A DNA stretch of 64,000 nt from Tigriopus japonicus (GCA_010645155.1 CM021323.1:5830269-5894268); one strand, 5' to 3'; positions 35,233-46,351 are shown, counted from the first letter of the stretch. The notes: generated by a model from the sequence alone, not told the origin. Numbers and translations: made by a program.

Positions 35233-36830
35233 ACTGATTATTAATTGTCGTGTGGACCTACTACATTATGCCTAAGAAGTCCTTGTTACATTTTTGATTA
35301 AAATCAAAGCCAATAATGGCTTAGTAGTATGGTTTATTGATATCAATCATGCTTTTGAAAATAGTTCACTAAAACTAAATTTTAACAAGATCAATGTCAT
35401 CAAATTTTGATAAAGCACCCTGTGAAGCCCTTGTGAACTCTGAAACCAAAACTTGGAAAAAATTATTTTTCTTGGTTAATGCTGACATTTGATTCCGAAT
35501 CTTGTAGATGGGCAAATACTAATCGCTTAAAAAATAGTTATGGCGATAGACATTCATTGATCCAATACATAAATGTGCGAAGTCCCGCTTCTCGTTATGA
35601 AACAATATTCATGTTGTCAAAGTTTTGCTTTCATGACCGTTACTAGACTTTTACGAAGGGTCCGGGTGTCAATCACAGAGATAAAAAGATACGACATACT
35701 AAGTTTGGTAAGTGTTTCATTTTGAAGCACAAACCACTAGTTTGCTGCTTCAGAGTGTTCAGTCCAAAAAATTATCTTGTGTTACAGTTCAATGTTTTTT
35801 TGACGTGCTGAGCCAATACTCTACGGAAATCCAACGTTCAAGACAGAGTACTATGTTGTATCTAGAGATATCTGTGGTTTCAATCAGATTGGTTGAAGTC
35901 TCGCTGAAAAAATGGAACTGAGCAACAAATTGGTAAAGGAAAAACAGCACGAAAGCACGATGAACCATTTTGGGGGATTGGACACGTTCCTGGATCCTAC
36001 TTGATCGTGTGTGAGAAGACTAACTACATTCATTGATCAACATTCAGCTCGTCACTGTTTACCCAACATTTGCCAATACGTGCAAAACAAATGACATTGG
36101 TTTGAGAAAAACGTTTTTGAATATTTTTGGGTGGAGGAGTGTCAAACTTGGGGGGTTTAAACCAGCCAACACATCTATTGTTCTTTTAGGCAATCCTAGT
36201 ACACTGCAATAAGAGAGTACACTCATGAAATGCGCCATCATGTAAATTTTATGTGGCAACAGCTTGGTTGCACTTTCTACATGATGTATGTAGTTGCAGA
36301 AAGCAATGGTCATACATCATTTTTGAACATAAAAAAGCACTCAAAAATTTGTGGGATGGATCACACCTGACATCTCTTTATAATTGTCAAGCATTCACGC
36401 CCAATTCAAAAGAATTCTACTTATCAATTCAACCAAAAACCACTCCAGCAGCAATCCCCACCAACGTTTGAGGCACTTAGGTTTGTCCAAAACTTTTTAT
36501 GAATAGAATGAATATTATATGAATTTTATTTCTGCAAATACGCAAATTTCATGGAAAGTGCGAGCTGCTGCCACAAAAGAAGCACTAGATGGTGCACTTC
36601 ATGACTGTACTCTTTTATTAAAGTGCACTGGGCAATCTGGGTATTTCATCACATTTGGTTTCGAATCTGGCACCTTTCTCAAAAAAGAAAAGTACATTAA
36701 CCATGAATACACGACTTCCCCCTTTTGAAGTTGAGGTATAAGTGAATAAATTAAATTCAAGCACTTACGAAAAATAGAAAATGGAATGAGTTTTTAAATA
36801 CTTTTCTTTTTACAGGGTGTTCAAGAATTG

Positions 36831-36946
36831 ATGGACCACAAACATATTGTTAGACTGAGGGGTTATTTGCATGATTTTAAAGGTGCAAACTATTTTCCAG
36901 TTTGTTTGATTGAAAACCGTGATTTCAAAACCCTGAGAGAGATGTG
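36831..36946 (+). pseudogene. Protein-kinase N-lobe-like fragment
   Basis: After a good acceptor (CTTTTTACAG) the frame reads VQELMDHKHIVRLRGYL, then VCLIENRDFKTLREM and a stop. This resembles kinase subdomains III-V (helix-C Glu, HxxIVxLxG, hinge). There is no Gly-loop, catalytic loop or activation segment nearby. An upstream open segment (36541-36728) may belong to it but shows no motif. Either a decayed kinase or a chance match. Confidence 0.3.
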
Positions 36947-37164
36947 AAAATACCATAGAGTCTCAAAGAAAGTTGACCACAATTTATCTGAAAAGTGGTT
37001 TAAGAACGGCTTAGCGTCAATCACATAGCCCAGGGTAGGAGAAAGAATACTGAGCCTCATACACGAACCTGACCAAAAGTATGTCCCAAGAAATGGAGTG
37101 TTTTTGCGAATATGAGCTTACTTCTGTACCAGGTGTTCCCAATGTTCAGCATTAGTATGTTTAG

Positions 37165-37635
37165 TCGATTGTTCAACCGCATCTTGAATATGCTTCCCCC
37201 ATTTGGGCTCCAATGAGTTCGGCAGGTTTGCAAAAGGTCCAGCATGTCCAAAGATGTTTTACTAGGAACATCACAGGAATGAGAGAGCTCTCATATTGGG
37301 AGAGGCTCCAGAAGTTAGGGCTGCACAGTACTCAGAGAAGATATGAAAGGTATCTGATATTGTATGTTTTCAAGAGTGTTCATGGGCTCTGTCCTAATCC
37401 AGGATTTGAGATCGGTTGTAGCGATCGTAGAGGTTTTACGTGCGCTCTGAGAGCACCTCCAAATCCAAGGGAGTCGAGACTAGGGCGAAAAATGAAGTCC
37501 TCCTCTCTTCTTTATCGGGCTCCTTCATTGTTCAATTTTTTGCCCAATAGTCTTCGTCGGGAATACGTGGGAGCTGATCCTTTAAATCACGGACATCTAG
37601 AATTTCCTGGACGGCGCACGGCAAATCAGGGGTGA
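37165..37635 (+). pseudogene. 5'-truncated non-LTR retrotransposon: C-terminal end of reverse transcriptase
   Basis: The open frame begins after an in-frame TAG and reads VQPHLEYASPIWAP, then LQKVQHVQRCFTRNI and ELSYWERLQKLGLHSTQRR. These are hallmark motifs of the region after the reverse transcriptase palm in Jockey/CR1-type LINEs. It ends in a Leu/Pro/Ser-rich tail (LYRAPSLFNFLPNSLRREYV). No catalytic core is present upstream, so this is a dead 5' truncation. It is a different family from the LINE at 52237. Confidence 0.8.
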
Positions 37636-38080
37636 CCAAGATCAAGTGGAGAAGCACAAAAGGAGAGAACGTGCTTTTGAAAGAAGAAAGTCTCAGTTTT
37701 TAAAGAATTGATGATTATCCATCAACTTGCAACGGTTTGGGATACACTTCTAGAATATTTGAATAACAAAATGCATTACTCAAGCAAAACACTAAACTTG
37801 TAATGCCTCTTCATGGTTTCAATGAACAGATAAAACAACCCTAGAACATTCTACTATCTTAACTCTTACTCAGCCTAGAACACACCTTTGCAATGAATAA
37901 GGTTTATTTGCATCATTCGAACTTATACTGATCATTGAACTAACTCATAAACAAAAAATAAGAATAGAAAACACATGAATACATGAAAATATTAAGACAA
38001 ATTTGACTGTCATTGAAACTTACAAAAAAATAAGCTAAACTAGAAATAAACTGACAATAGATCGATAGAAATGAGACAAT

Positions 38081-38364
38081 AGCTGAGTTTATATACCCTG
38101 TGACAACTTGAGTTGTTAAGAAATTTTACGTTACCACACGCCGTTGGTTTCATTTGCAAACACGGAAGTACGTAAGTTGCCACAAGAAATCGTTTGAAGA
38201 AAGCTCCTTTTATAAACCATGTCGCAAAACATTTTCATAACTTTTGCCACAGGATTTCTTGTCCTAACTTATGTACTTTTGAGTTTGCAATTGAAGTCAA
38301 CGGCGTGTGGTAGCAAAAAAATTCTGCCACAACTCAAATTGTCACAAGGTATATAAACTCAGCT
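38081..38364. mobile_element. MITE with ~100-bp terminal inverted repeats
   Basis: The ends AGCTGAGTTTATATACC and GGTATATAAACTCAGCT are exact inverse complements. Similarity continues through ACCACACGCCGTTG on both arms, leaving a short centre. The flanking duplication reads as AAT (38078-38080 and 38365-38367), or as TA if the element is taken to start at GCTGAG. A TA duplication would suggest Tc1/mariner ancestry. No transposase is present. Confidence 0.75.
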
Positions 38365-38739
38365 AATATGAATCACGATCAACTTTAACATACAGTTCTC
38401 ATATCTTTAATTTGGTCTCTAAAACACATCTTTCTAATATACTATTGCATTATGAACAAATAAAGTAAAACTGACTAGTCTTTCACTATGTATCTTACGT
38501 GATACCAAGATATATTTTCCTGTTGAATGTTCTTATATCCAGGTTAGACTAGTCTTTCATGAAATTCTATAACAATTCAAATCATGAAGTTCTGAAGAGA
38601 AGCAAAGAAGGTTATGCCAAATTAAAAGTCCTTGTGTGTCAAACTTGGGACCACGTTGGAAAATAGTCAAAAATTGGATATTTGGGCATCCTTGACCACA
38701 AATACATTATACGTATATGATGAATTATATACTTTTTGT

Positions 38740-38923
38740 TTGTTTGTTTGTTGCGGATTTTCTACTACCGCTACAAGGAATGCGATTCCCTGTAAACAAG
38801 GATTTCTCACGACAGCTTCAATTCGATCCCCAACAGGATTCGGACGTACGCCGTCTGGGGAAGCACTTTTTTTACCCTCGGCTCTAATAAGAACGCATTA
38901 GTACGCGCGGCCACTCTGGCTTC
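38740..38923 (-). mobile_element. tRNA-derived SINE family A, copy 2
   Basis: A complete copy on the minus strand. The head is GAAGCCAGAGTGGCCGCGCG, resembling the 5' half of a class II (Leu/Ser) tRNA. The B box is mutated to CGTCCGAATCC. The body carries GAAGCTGTCGTGAGAAATCC. The 3' end is ...GCGGTAGTAGAAAATCCGCA plus an (AACA)n tail. It ends 37 bp left of the Mag-like LTR. Confidence 0.85.
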
Positions 38924-38960
38924 CTTATACATTATAGTATTTATGTTAGCTCATAGTATT

Positions 38961-39036
38961 TGTTGGATTCTCTCTTTATTCTTTTCATGTCTCTCTACAG
39001 GGTGACCGATATCAAGTACTGAAACAGGATGCAACA
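38961..39036 (-). repeat. 3' LTR of the Mag-like element
   Basis: 76 bp, directly preceded in element sense by the polypurine tract at 39037-39054. It contains AATAAA, a plausible polyadenylation signal. 75 of 76 bases match the 5' LTR, suggesting recent insertion or recent gene conversion. Confidence 0.92.
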
Positions 39037-39070
39037 TTTCCCCCTCCCTCTCCCAGTAACAATGACACCA

Positions 39071-42000
39071 TTAATACAACTCATGAAATCGCTTTTGGGG
39101 CTTTCCAGAAGTGGTTCTTTTAGGTCTTCCCGGAAGATCGTACGTATTCTTGTCTTGGGTTGGAGGTTGCTGGGGGGTGATAGAAATATTCTTAATGGGA
39201 TACAGATGCCTGCGGTTTCGACGGAGAATTCGGCCTGATTGGAGTTCGATGTCATAGTCGCGATGTGGGTACGAAGCTTTGATTATTCCCATTCTGTCCC
39301 ACTCTTTCCTTCCTGACTGACTTTGAATGATTACATTGGTGCCGATTTGCAATGTCCTCAAAGGCCTCGTCGACTTATTGTAGTTGCGAGTGGTTTGGTC
39401 GTGGTACTTTGTTGATGGTTGAGCACCGGTGTGTTGGGTCTTTCCCCAAATAGAGGAGTGATGAGCGGGTAATCGAGTACGCAAGGAATGGCCGAAACGA
39501 ACTTGAGCTGGGGAAAGATTGTCTTTTCGTCGGGGGATGTTTCTCCATTCCAATATTGCCTCTTGTAATCCATCCACGTCCCGGCGGCCATTGGTGGTGT
39601 ATTTCTTAACTAAGGCTTTCATGGCCTTGACCGCTGCTTCAGCGTGGCCATTGGATTGGGCGTACTCTGGAGAGGAAATCCTTTGCTCGATGTTCCACTC
39701 ACGACAAAATGACCGAAATTCAACAGAATCAAACTGTTTTCCTCCATCAGAGGCGAGAATTCGGGGTATCCCGTTGTCACAAAAAATCTTTTTTAAGCTT
39801 GCGATAATCATGGTGGATGTGGGACATGATCCATAGTGTTCCAGAATGGGCCATCCACTGTACCGGTCAACATAGACCATGTATGTGGAATGACCAAAAG
39901 AGAATAAATCGGTAGATGCCTCCTCAAATGAGAACTTTGCGTCTGGTGTGATGACCAAGGGTTCCCGTTGTTGACTTGGTAAATATTTTAAGCATTTCTC
40001 GCATGAAGCCACGTGATTCTCAATGTCAGACGTCATTCCAGGCCAATAAAATATTTGGCGGGCACGTTGTTTGGATCTGTCCATACCTTGATGGGGAATA
40101 TGCAGGAGTGTCAGCATACGAGGGCGTGCCTCTTTTGGTACCACTATTCTTGTTCCATATAACACCAGACTATCAACCACGGACAAGGAATCAAAAATGG
40201 TCTTGAAAGGTCGTGCGGCTAAAGCCTTGGGGTTATTGGATGTGATCGCGTCCCGCAAAGCGTCATAATCTTGGTCAGATGAGGCGCACTTGTTCAGAAA
40301 ATCAAGAGCAGGATCATGACGGTGCATGTCAGAAGCAGAGACATCTCCAAATGTTTTGATTTGATTGATGACACAACGCCTGGCTTCTTCTTCTAAGCAG
40401 TCATCGGTGACACGGCGAGAAACTGGTGCGCGAGATAGTGCGTCCGCGATCAGATTGGTTTTCCCTGGTATCCACGAGGCGGTGAAAGAAAAACAGGCCA
40501 GTTTCTCGAGTAATAATTGAATGCGAGGTGTAGATCCACTGTCAATGTTGTACTCATTCAGGATGGGAATAAGTGGCTTATGGTCGACTTCGACCTGAAA
40601 ATGGCTGATTCCTTGAAGGTAGAGTCGGCATTTTTGAATGCCCCAAACAACAGCAAGGAGTTCGAGTTCGGTCATCGAATACCTGGCTTCTGTGTCAGTG
40701 ATGAAAGAACTGCCACACTGTATCAAGCGCCAGTTTGGTGTAGCTTTTGTTCCATGATCCTGAAGTAGCACGTACCCAAGACCAAACAAGCGAGAGGCAT
40801 CACTTCGGAGGAGTGTGGGAAGGGAGTGATCGTAAGGAACCAAAATGGGGGGCGAGACTAACGTCGTTTTTAGGGATTGAAAAGCAGTTTCATGATCAGG
40901 TGTCCATACGAATTGAGCCTTGGCACTAAGGAGTGGGCGTAATGGAGCGGCCATGGTAGCGATGTGTGGAGAGAAGTCCGAGATTTGATTGACCATTCCC
41001 ATGAAGGATCGAAGATTGGAGATGTTCTGTGGAGTAGGAAAATTGCTAATGGCAGACAGTTTGGCTGGGTCAACTTCAATCCCATCTCTACCAACTTGAA
41101 ACCCGACGTAAGTGACACGGTGTTGGGCAAAGACAAACTTGGAAGGATTTAAAGTTATTTTGTTCTCTCGGCACCGCAAAAGGATGTTTTTCACATCGGC
41201 AATGTGTTCTTCAAATGTGTTTGATACTTGCAAGATATCGTCAACCATTCTTCGAAAATTAGCCAGGCCCGCAAAGGCTCGATCATTTCTTTCATTATAA
41301 ACATCCCCAGTGCATGAAAGTCCCTGAGGCGCACGGAGAGGTCGAAATCTTCCATAAGGCGTGAGAAATGTGCATAAACGTTGGGCATCTTCAGTTAATG
41401 GTATCTGCCAATAACCATTTGTGGCGTCAAGAGTGGAGAAATATCGGGCATTTCGGGGTAGGTCGGCAATAGCCTCTTTAGGCATAGGAAATGGGTGGGT
41501 GGGTCGCACAATGTGCTGATTGAGTTTTTTGTAGTCAATGCAAATGCGAGGATCTCCATTCTTTTTAGCCACAACGACCATGGGGCTCACAAACTCAGAA
41601 GGTTGATCATCAGCAGGCACTATTATTCCTTGATTCACCATGTCCGATAGTTTGTCTTGAACTGGCATCCGGTGAGCGTAAGGAATGGGGCGCGGGGTGG
41701 CAATTTTGTAAGGAGTGTAACCTGGTTTTAGATGAATGGACATGGGTTTACAAGACATGGGAGGCAGAGTTTCCGGAGGAGAAAATACATCATCAAATTC
41801 AGCCAAAAGGTCCATCTTGATGGCGTGAATGCGTTCAGAGTCGGGTTCAAGGCACTTGTTGGATCGAGTCTGACGGCATCGACTTGTTGGTCTACATGTG
41901 GGGGTTGGAGCACAAGTGGTTGGACTCGTCTCTTTAAATAAGTAATCTGGCATGGGGTAACATGGTGATAGCAAACCCAATTGTTGGCTGATTTTCCAAG

Positions 42001-43489
42001 ACAAAAGAAACTCGACAACATCAGAGGTAACAACGGCTGAGATGCGTAACTTCCGAGCATGAAATTGAATATCCATGTCAATCGTACCAAGGCATGAAAT
42101 GGGAGAGCCATTAGCTGCACGAATTTCCTTGGTTACTGGTCGCAATGTAAATTTGCCGACTTTGTCAAGCAGACACATGCTAATCAGATTATCATCGGCT
42201 CCAGAATCGGGCAGTGCTTTGGTTTGAAAAGATTGACCTTGACAAAGAACGTTGATAGATATGGTGGGAGCGGGTGAAGCTACCGCGCAAATTTTCACGG
42301 TGTTGTTTCTTGAAAAATGGCCTCTATCCATTGAAGGTTTGGGTCTTCGGCTCAGGGTGCCACAGACAGGCTGTATGTGACCCAATTTGCCACAGTGATG
42401 ACATGAAGAGTTACGATGAATGCAATCACGACGATCATGTTGAATGAGACATCCTGGACAACTTTTCAAGACCTGGCTTTTTGTGTCGTTGGGCTGCTCT
42501 TGTAATGATGGGGGTTGAGTACCAGTGTTCCAAGGGGATCGTTTGTTGAACACGCGTTGAAATTTGATATCTTGTTCCAGAGTTTGGCCATCTATCCGAG
42601 ATGATTCTGCAGCTTGGCATTTTTCCTTAACGATTTGGACGGTGGGTTGTTGAAGTGTAAGGAGCTTTTGACGGAGTTCAGTGTCGCCAATTCCAGCTAT
42701 TAACCGAGTGACCATTTGAGTCTCTTGACACTGGTTACAGGGGTCGGAATTTTCATGAAGAAGGCTCAATCGAACAAAAAACTGTTCAAAGCTTTCACCA
42801 TCTAACTGTTTGCAAGTAGAGAATTCTACTCGCCGAAGTGTTATGTTAGATTGGCGGGTAAAGTAAGCAGTAAGTTGGTCCAAGATCTCGTCGCACGTTG
42901 CGTTGCTGGGAACGCCCATGTAAATTCGAATGGTGTCTTGAGTTCGAGTGGAAATGCAACTGCGAAGAAACGCGGACTGACCCCCCACGGTAAGCCGGTT
43001 CATCGAATTCATAACAAAGTAATCCTGCCATTGAGACTTCCATGATTTAAACTGAGAGAGTGTGAAATCATTTGTTAGCGGATCCGGCTTGAGAGACGTG
43101 TTGACGCGTGGAACGATATTAAACTGTGTATCAGCCTCAGTCATAGGGTGATTAATCAAACCATCTCCCGTACTCTGCGATAATTCGTCTGAGGATGTTG
43201 ACTGATTTGGTCGTAATGATGAGACAAGATTGGCCAACTGGGACGCGAGTTCGTCCACACGAGATTGAAGGGAGGTGGGGTGGGTGTCCTGGGCAAGGCT
43301 GGAATGAGGTGGACCATCGTGAACCGGTGAGGGCGTGGCTAGAGACGCTTTAGTTGTGTCCATAGTGACAGATTCGTTCGAGCCACTTTGGAGGCTTTGT
43401 AGGGCGGCTAAATCCCGGAGAGCTAGATCACGTTCGGCGCAAATAACCGCCTTTGTCTTCTTCTTGTCCCGATGTTTGGGCGAATGCAT
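39071..43489 (-). CDS. Gag-Pol polyprotein of the Mag-like element (1,472 aa, uninterrupted)
   Basis: A single open frame encodes Gag and Pol fused. The first ATG outside the LTR/primer region is at 43487-43489. A CCHC zinc knuckle (CHHCGKLGHIQPVC) lies near residue 362, and the protease motif LPDSGAD near 426. Reverse transcriptase follows with FSTLDATNGYWQIPL near 684 and a catalytic MVDD near 746. RNase H is marked by RSDASRLFGLGYVL near 900. Integrase has its HHCC zinc finger around 1127-1168 and D, D, E residues in STDLF, ASDGGKQF and SNGHAEA (about 1191, 1245, 1281). A basic tail follows. No stop or frameshift is visible, so it may be active. The catalytic box is MVDD, where Tyr or Phe usually precedes xDD. 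Confidence 0.93.
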   Translation of the reverse strand: MHSPKHRDKKKTKAVICAERDLALRDLAALQSLQSGSNESVTMDTTKASLATPSPVHDGPPHSSLAQDTHPTSLQSRVDELASQLANLVSSLRPNQSTSSDELSQSTGDGLINHPMTEADTQFNIVPRVNTSLKPDPLTNDFTLSQFKSWKSQWQDYFVMNSMNRLTVGGQSAFLRSCISTRTQDTIRIYMGVPSNATCDEILDQLTAYFTRQSNITLRRVEFSTCKQLDGESFEQFFVRLSLLHENSDPCNQCQETQMVTRLIAGIGDTELRQKLLTLQQPTVQIVKEKCQAAESSRIDGQTLEQDIKFQRVFNKRSPWNTGTQPPSLQEQPNDTKSQVLKSCPGCLIQHDRRDCIHRNSSCHHCGKLGHIQPVCGTLSRRPKPSMDRGHFSRNNTVKICAVASPAPTISINVLCQGQSFQTKALPDSGADDNLISMCLLDKVGKFTLRPVTKEIRAANGSPISCLGTIDMDIQFHARKLRISAVVTSDVVEFLLSWKISQQLGLLSPCYPMPDYLFKETSPTTCAPTPTCRPTSRCRQTRSNKCLEPDSERIHAIKMDLLAEFDDVFSPPETLPPMSCKPMSIHLKPGYTPYKIATPRPIPYAHRMPVQDKLSDMVNQGIIVPADDQPSEFVSPMVVVAKKNGDPRICIDYKKLNQHIVRPTHPFPMPKEAIADLPRNARYFSTLDATNGYWQIPLTEDAQRLCTFLTPYGRFRPLRAPQGLSCTGDVYNERNDRAFAGLANFRRMVDDILQVSNTFEEHIADVKNILLRCRENKITLNPSKFVFAQHRVTYVGFQVGRDGIEVDPAKLSAISNFPTPQNISNLRSFMGMVNQISDFSPHIATMAAPLRPLLSAKAQFVWTPDHETAFQSLKTTLVSPPILVPYDHSLPTLLRSDASRLFGLGYVLLQDHGTKATPNWRLIQCGSSFITDTEARYSMTELELLAVVWGIQKCRLYLQGISHFQVEVDHKPLIPILNEYNIDSGSTPRIQLLLEKLACFSFTASWIPGKTNLIADALSRAPVSRRVTDDCLEEEARRCVINQIKTFGDVSASDMHRHDPALDFLNKCASSDQDYDALRDAITSNNPKALAARPFKTIFDSLSVVDSLVLYGTRIVVPKEARPRMLTLLHIPHQGMDRSKQRARQIFYWPGMTSDIENHVASCEKCLKYLPSQQREPLVITPDAKFSFEEASTDLFSFGHSTYMVYVDRYSGWPILEHYGSCPTSTMIIASLKKIFCDNGIPRILASDGGKQFDSVEFRSFCREWNIEQRISSPEYAQSNGHAEAAVKAMKALVKKYTTNGRRDVDGLQEAILEWRNIPRRKDNLSPAQVRFGHSLRTRLPAHHSSIWGKTQHTGAQPSTKYHDQTTRNYNKSTRPLRTLQIGTNVIIQSQSGRKEWDRMGIIKASYPHRDYDIELQSGRILRRNRRHLYPIKNISITPQQPPTQDKNTYDLPGRPKRTTSGKPQKRFHELY

Positions 43490-43550
43490 TGCAAAATGGA
43501 GTTCAGTAGACCGCGAGCGAGCGAAATTTCTTATCCTACCGATTGCGCCA

Positions 43551-43626
43551 TGTTGGATTCTCTCTTTATTCTTTTCATGTCTCCCTACAGGGTGACCGAT
43601 ATCAAGTACTGAAACAGGATGCAACA
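43551..43626 (-). repeat. 5' LTR of the Mag-like element
   Basis: 76 bp, ends TGTTGCATCC...GGATTCAACA-type when read in element sense, with TGTTG/CAACA terminal inversion. It differs from the 3' LTR at one base (C for T in CTCCCTACAG on the plus strand). Confidence 0.92.
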
Positions 43627-44430
43627 GTCACCAAATAAAAAGAGTGGAAGGTTCAAATGTCCGGTTTGGCCTTCAAGTAATTGGCTCATTTAATGTATGG
43701 AATTTAAGTTTATTTCTGCTGAATTGACTTATTCTTGATTAGATTTTGTCAAGTGAGAATACTTTGGAAAAAAAATTTAAAGAATGTAGTTCTAAGAATT
43801 TTTTAACCATTATTTTTCAAATTATTAATTTTGGACACTTTTGGTTACCTTTATTTATAGGCACCTTTTTGGACACCTTTTGGACAGGGTTGGACAAAAT
43901 GTCCAAAAATCAAATGCTCACCCTGCCTGGCTGTCGCAACCCTAATAGCGTGGAGTGTTCAGCGGAACGTGCGGTTGGTCTGCCTGCCGCCATCCCCGGG
44001 CAGTAAGGCAGTAAGTATAATCACAAAACCTCAATGAAATAAACTTCCTCTTCCGGAAAACAGTCGGTTAGAGAACTCCAACCACGAAACAACGTGTAAG
44101 TGTCTTATTTCCTAACTTAGAATATTTCCATTAGTATTTAGGCATATCATTAGCTTATTTTTTTGTGCATCGGATCCGACTTTTTGATTCGGATTCGTTT
44201 AGATTGACGCAAGAACAACTCGTTTGGATTGACGCAAGAATGACGCAAGAATAACAAGAATAATTCGGATTCTTTCGAATTCGTCCAAGCCTGTTGGATT
44301 CGGATTCGGATTCAGATTTGCGAAGCATTTCTTCGAATCCGACATAATCCAACACCAATCCGCTTTGAAATTTTAAAATGCCTCTACAAGGAATTCAAAC
44401 GTTTCATTTTTTACGATATATATAATATTT
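43627..44430. other. Non-coding stretch with a GATTCGGA/GATTGACGCAAGAA-rich patch
   Basis: No exon found. Between 44170 and 44345 the motif GATTCGGA and its complement recur, and GATTGACGCAAGAA is tandemly repeated near 44205-44250. This looks like simple-sequence expansion. Confidence 0.4.
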
Positions 44431-44432
44431 AT

Positions 44433-44614
44433 TTTTTTTATTTTTTTGCGGATTTTTTACTACCGCTACAAGGAATGCAATTCCCTGTAGATTGAAGGAT
44501 TTCTCCCGACAGCTTCAATCCGACCGCCAACAGGATTTGAACCTACGCCGTCTGGGGAAGCACTTACACTCGGCTCTTATAAGAACGCATTAGTACGCGC
44601 GGCCACTCTGGCTT
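44433..44614 (-). mobile_element. tRNA-derived SINE family A, copy 3
   Basis: A near-complete copy on the minus strand. The head contains AGAGTGGCCGCGCGTACTAA, the B box GGTTCAAATCC, and the body GAAGCTGTCGGGAGAAATCC. The 3' end is GCGGTAGTAAAAAATCCGC with a poly(A)-rich tail. It lies downstream of the known ZP-gene exons. Confidence 0.85.
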
Positions 44615-46351
44615 AGCATTTGCATATCAAATTTTTCTTTATCAAGAGAATCAAATGAAAGGTTTTGTGGTAAAAAAGCATCAAAAAGTTACAAATCAGT
44701 CATAATTGAAAGATTTTGCCAAGTTTACCCCTGGATTGGAGTGCATAGATACCACTGACATTTGATTTTTTAGCAAATCCCACTATTTAGTTCTAATGTG
44801 AACCATTTGAATCATGTATAATATGTCATGATATATAATTTATAATAATATAATATATAACGTATAAATATATATAACGTATAAATTGTCATGAACCATG
44901 AATAATGTGGCCATTTCTTTGTTTGGGTTTCAGAATATTTGCTTGTTTGGTGTAAATTTGTACCATTTCCAAATAAAAACAGTGTTGCCGTCATGATTTG
45001 TGATGATTTGTAAACGCCAGGATCCAAGAATGATTTTTGCCACAATTCTTCGTGCTCGTAAAAGAATTGATAGGTTCCAACGAAACATTTCATACAACTG
45101 GAGCTCTTGGTTTTGACTGCAGAATTTTTCAGGACCTTAAGTTATTTTTGACCTTTTTTGGTCGTCTAAGGGGTGTCAATTTTGGCAGCCTTGATTTGCA
45201 GGGAGGACAAAACATTCAACATCTGTTGACTTCTTTTTCCTATTTGTTTGTTTTTATTTGTATTTCTTTGGTATGCTGTCGTTTGCTTGCCTTTGTTTGT
45301 TATTTGTTTGTTTCCCATCAATACTATTTAGACACCCTTGGCGTGTCCTTGCATTTGTGGTAGATGTATACAATTTTTTTAAAAAAATATTTGCTCATTT
45401 TAAGTAGTATTTTAAGGGTGGAGAGATTATTTCTTTCAACTCTCGAGACCAGGGAAATATGAGAATACCCGTTTAAACTTCGATCAACACATGTCTTGCA
45501 ATATTCTTTAAATTTAGTCATTTTTGACGCCAACACGAACAGCTGCAAAATAATTTTTCGAGTGCCCAACGAATTTTGATTCTACCATTATGGTGCTACG
45601 ATCTTTAATCTATACTAATGGAAGGCTGGTTCAACTCAGACTTCTATTTTCATGGTTTGAACTTCTTATTTCATGGTTCATCAATATATATCAAAGGTAA
45701 TAAGTACAATTGAAAAATTGAGATTTAACATAAGGCACAAAAACTAATTGATTGGAAATGTGACGCCTTTGCATTTGTGTGTATTTCATTATTAAACTGT
45801 AATGATTGTATTGGTTTCCACATCTTCCTTGTTGCTCAATGATCCAAATCTTCCAATTCATAGCGTAACTATTTTTTTGCAGTCTAATGAAATACTATAT
45901 CCAAAGCATCTAGTTTTTATAGATGACATTAAGGCCCGGATTGTTTTTTTTCAAAAAAAGAGACAAAATGTGAACTGAATATTTTCTTCAAAAGCCCCCA
46001 AAATTGATAAGTTAGCCAGATGGTTGCAAAATAGTTTTTGACGACGCCATCAATTACTTAGTAGTTTTGTCTGTGTACACAAGGATGGCTCAAGCCAGGA
46101 TTACTTTCAAAATACACACTGCGTCCTATTAGAACAATGAAAATTCAACGGAACAATTCATTTGTTGCAAAAACCTCACATTTTAGTACAATGATCGGAC
46201 CCAGTGTGTATTTTTGAAGTGGTTCCTGGTGTACACAATTACCAAATATATTTTTGGTAAATTTAATGTAATGGGTCATTTTTGGAAGCCCAATTGACAC
46301 CAAACTGATATAAAGATAGAATTTTCGACTTGACCCATTGTATACTTTTGC

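Larger units (their letters stand above)
38961..43626 (-). mobile_element. Mag-like Ty3/gypsy LTR retrotransposon, apparently full length
   Basis: A 4,666-bp element on the minus strand. The 76-bp LTRs (38961-39036 and 43551-43626) differ at one position and have TGTTG...CAACA ends. The primer-binding site beside the 5' LTR (43550 downward) is TGGCGCAATCGGTAGGAT, complementary to the 3' end of an animal tRNA-Ser. The polypurine tract GGGAGAGGGAGGGGGAAA abuts the 3' LTR (39037-39054). Very short LTRs with a Ser primer are features of the Mag clade. The LTR contains AATAAA and a TTCAGT initiator-like site. The flanks (GTATT and GTCAC) do not form the expected 4-6-bp target duplication. Confidence 0.92.

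Noticed and set aside
43490..43624. Upstream extension of the Mag-like Gag-Pol frame into the 5' LTR
   Set aside because: The extension has no ATG and would translate the LTR and the primer-binding site. The ATG at 43489 is the first plausible start.
37021..43626. LINE tail and Mag-like element as one composite transposon
   Set aside because: The LINE fragment (plus strand), MITE, SINE and LTR element have separate ends, orientations and families.
44812..45569. C-terminal transmembrane exon of the ZP gene
   Set aside because: Minus-strand open frames here have no ZP-tail motifs, no matching phase-0 acceptor and no hydrophobic helix in a consistent frame.
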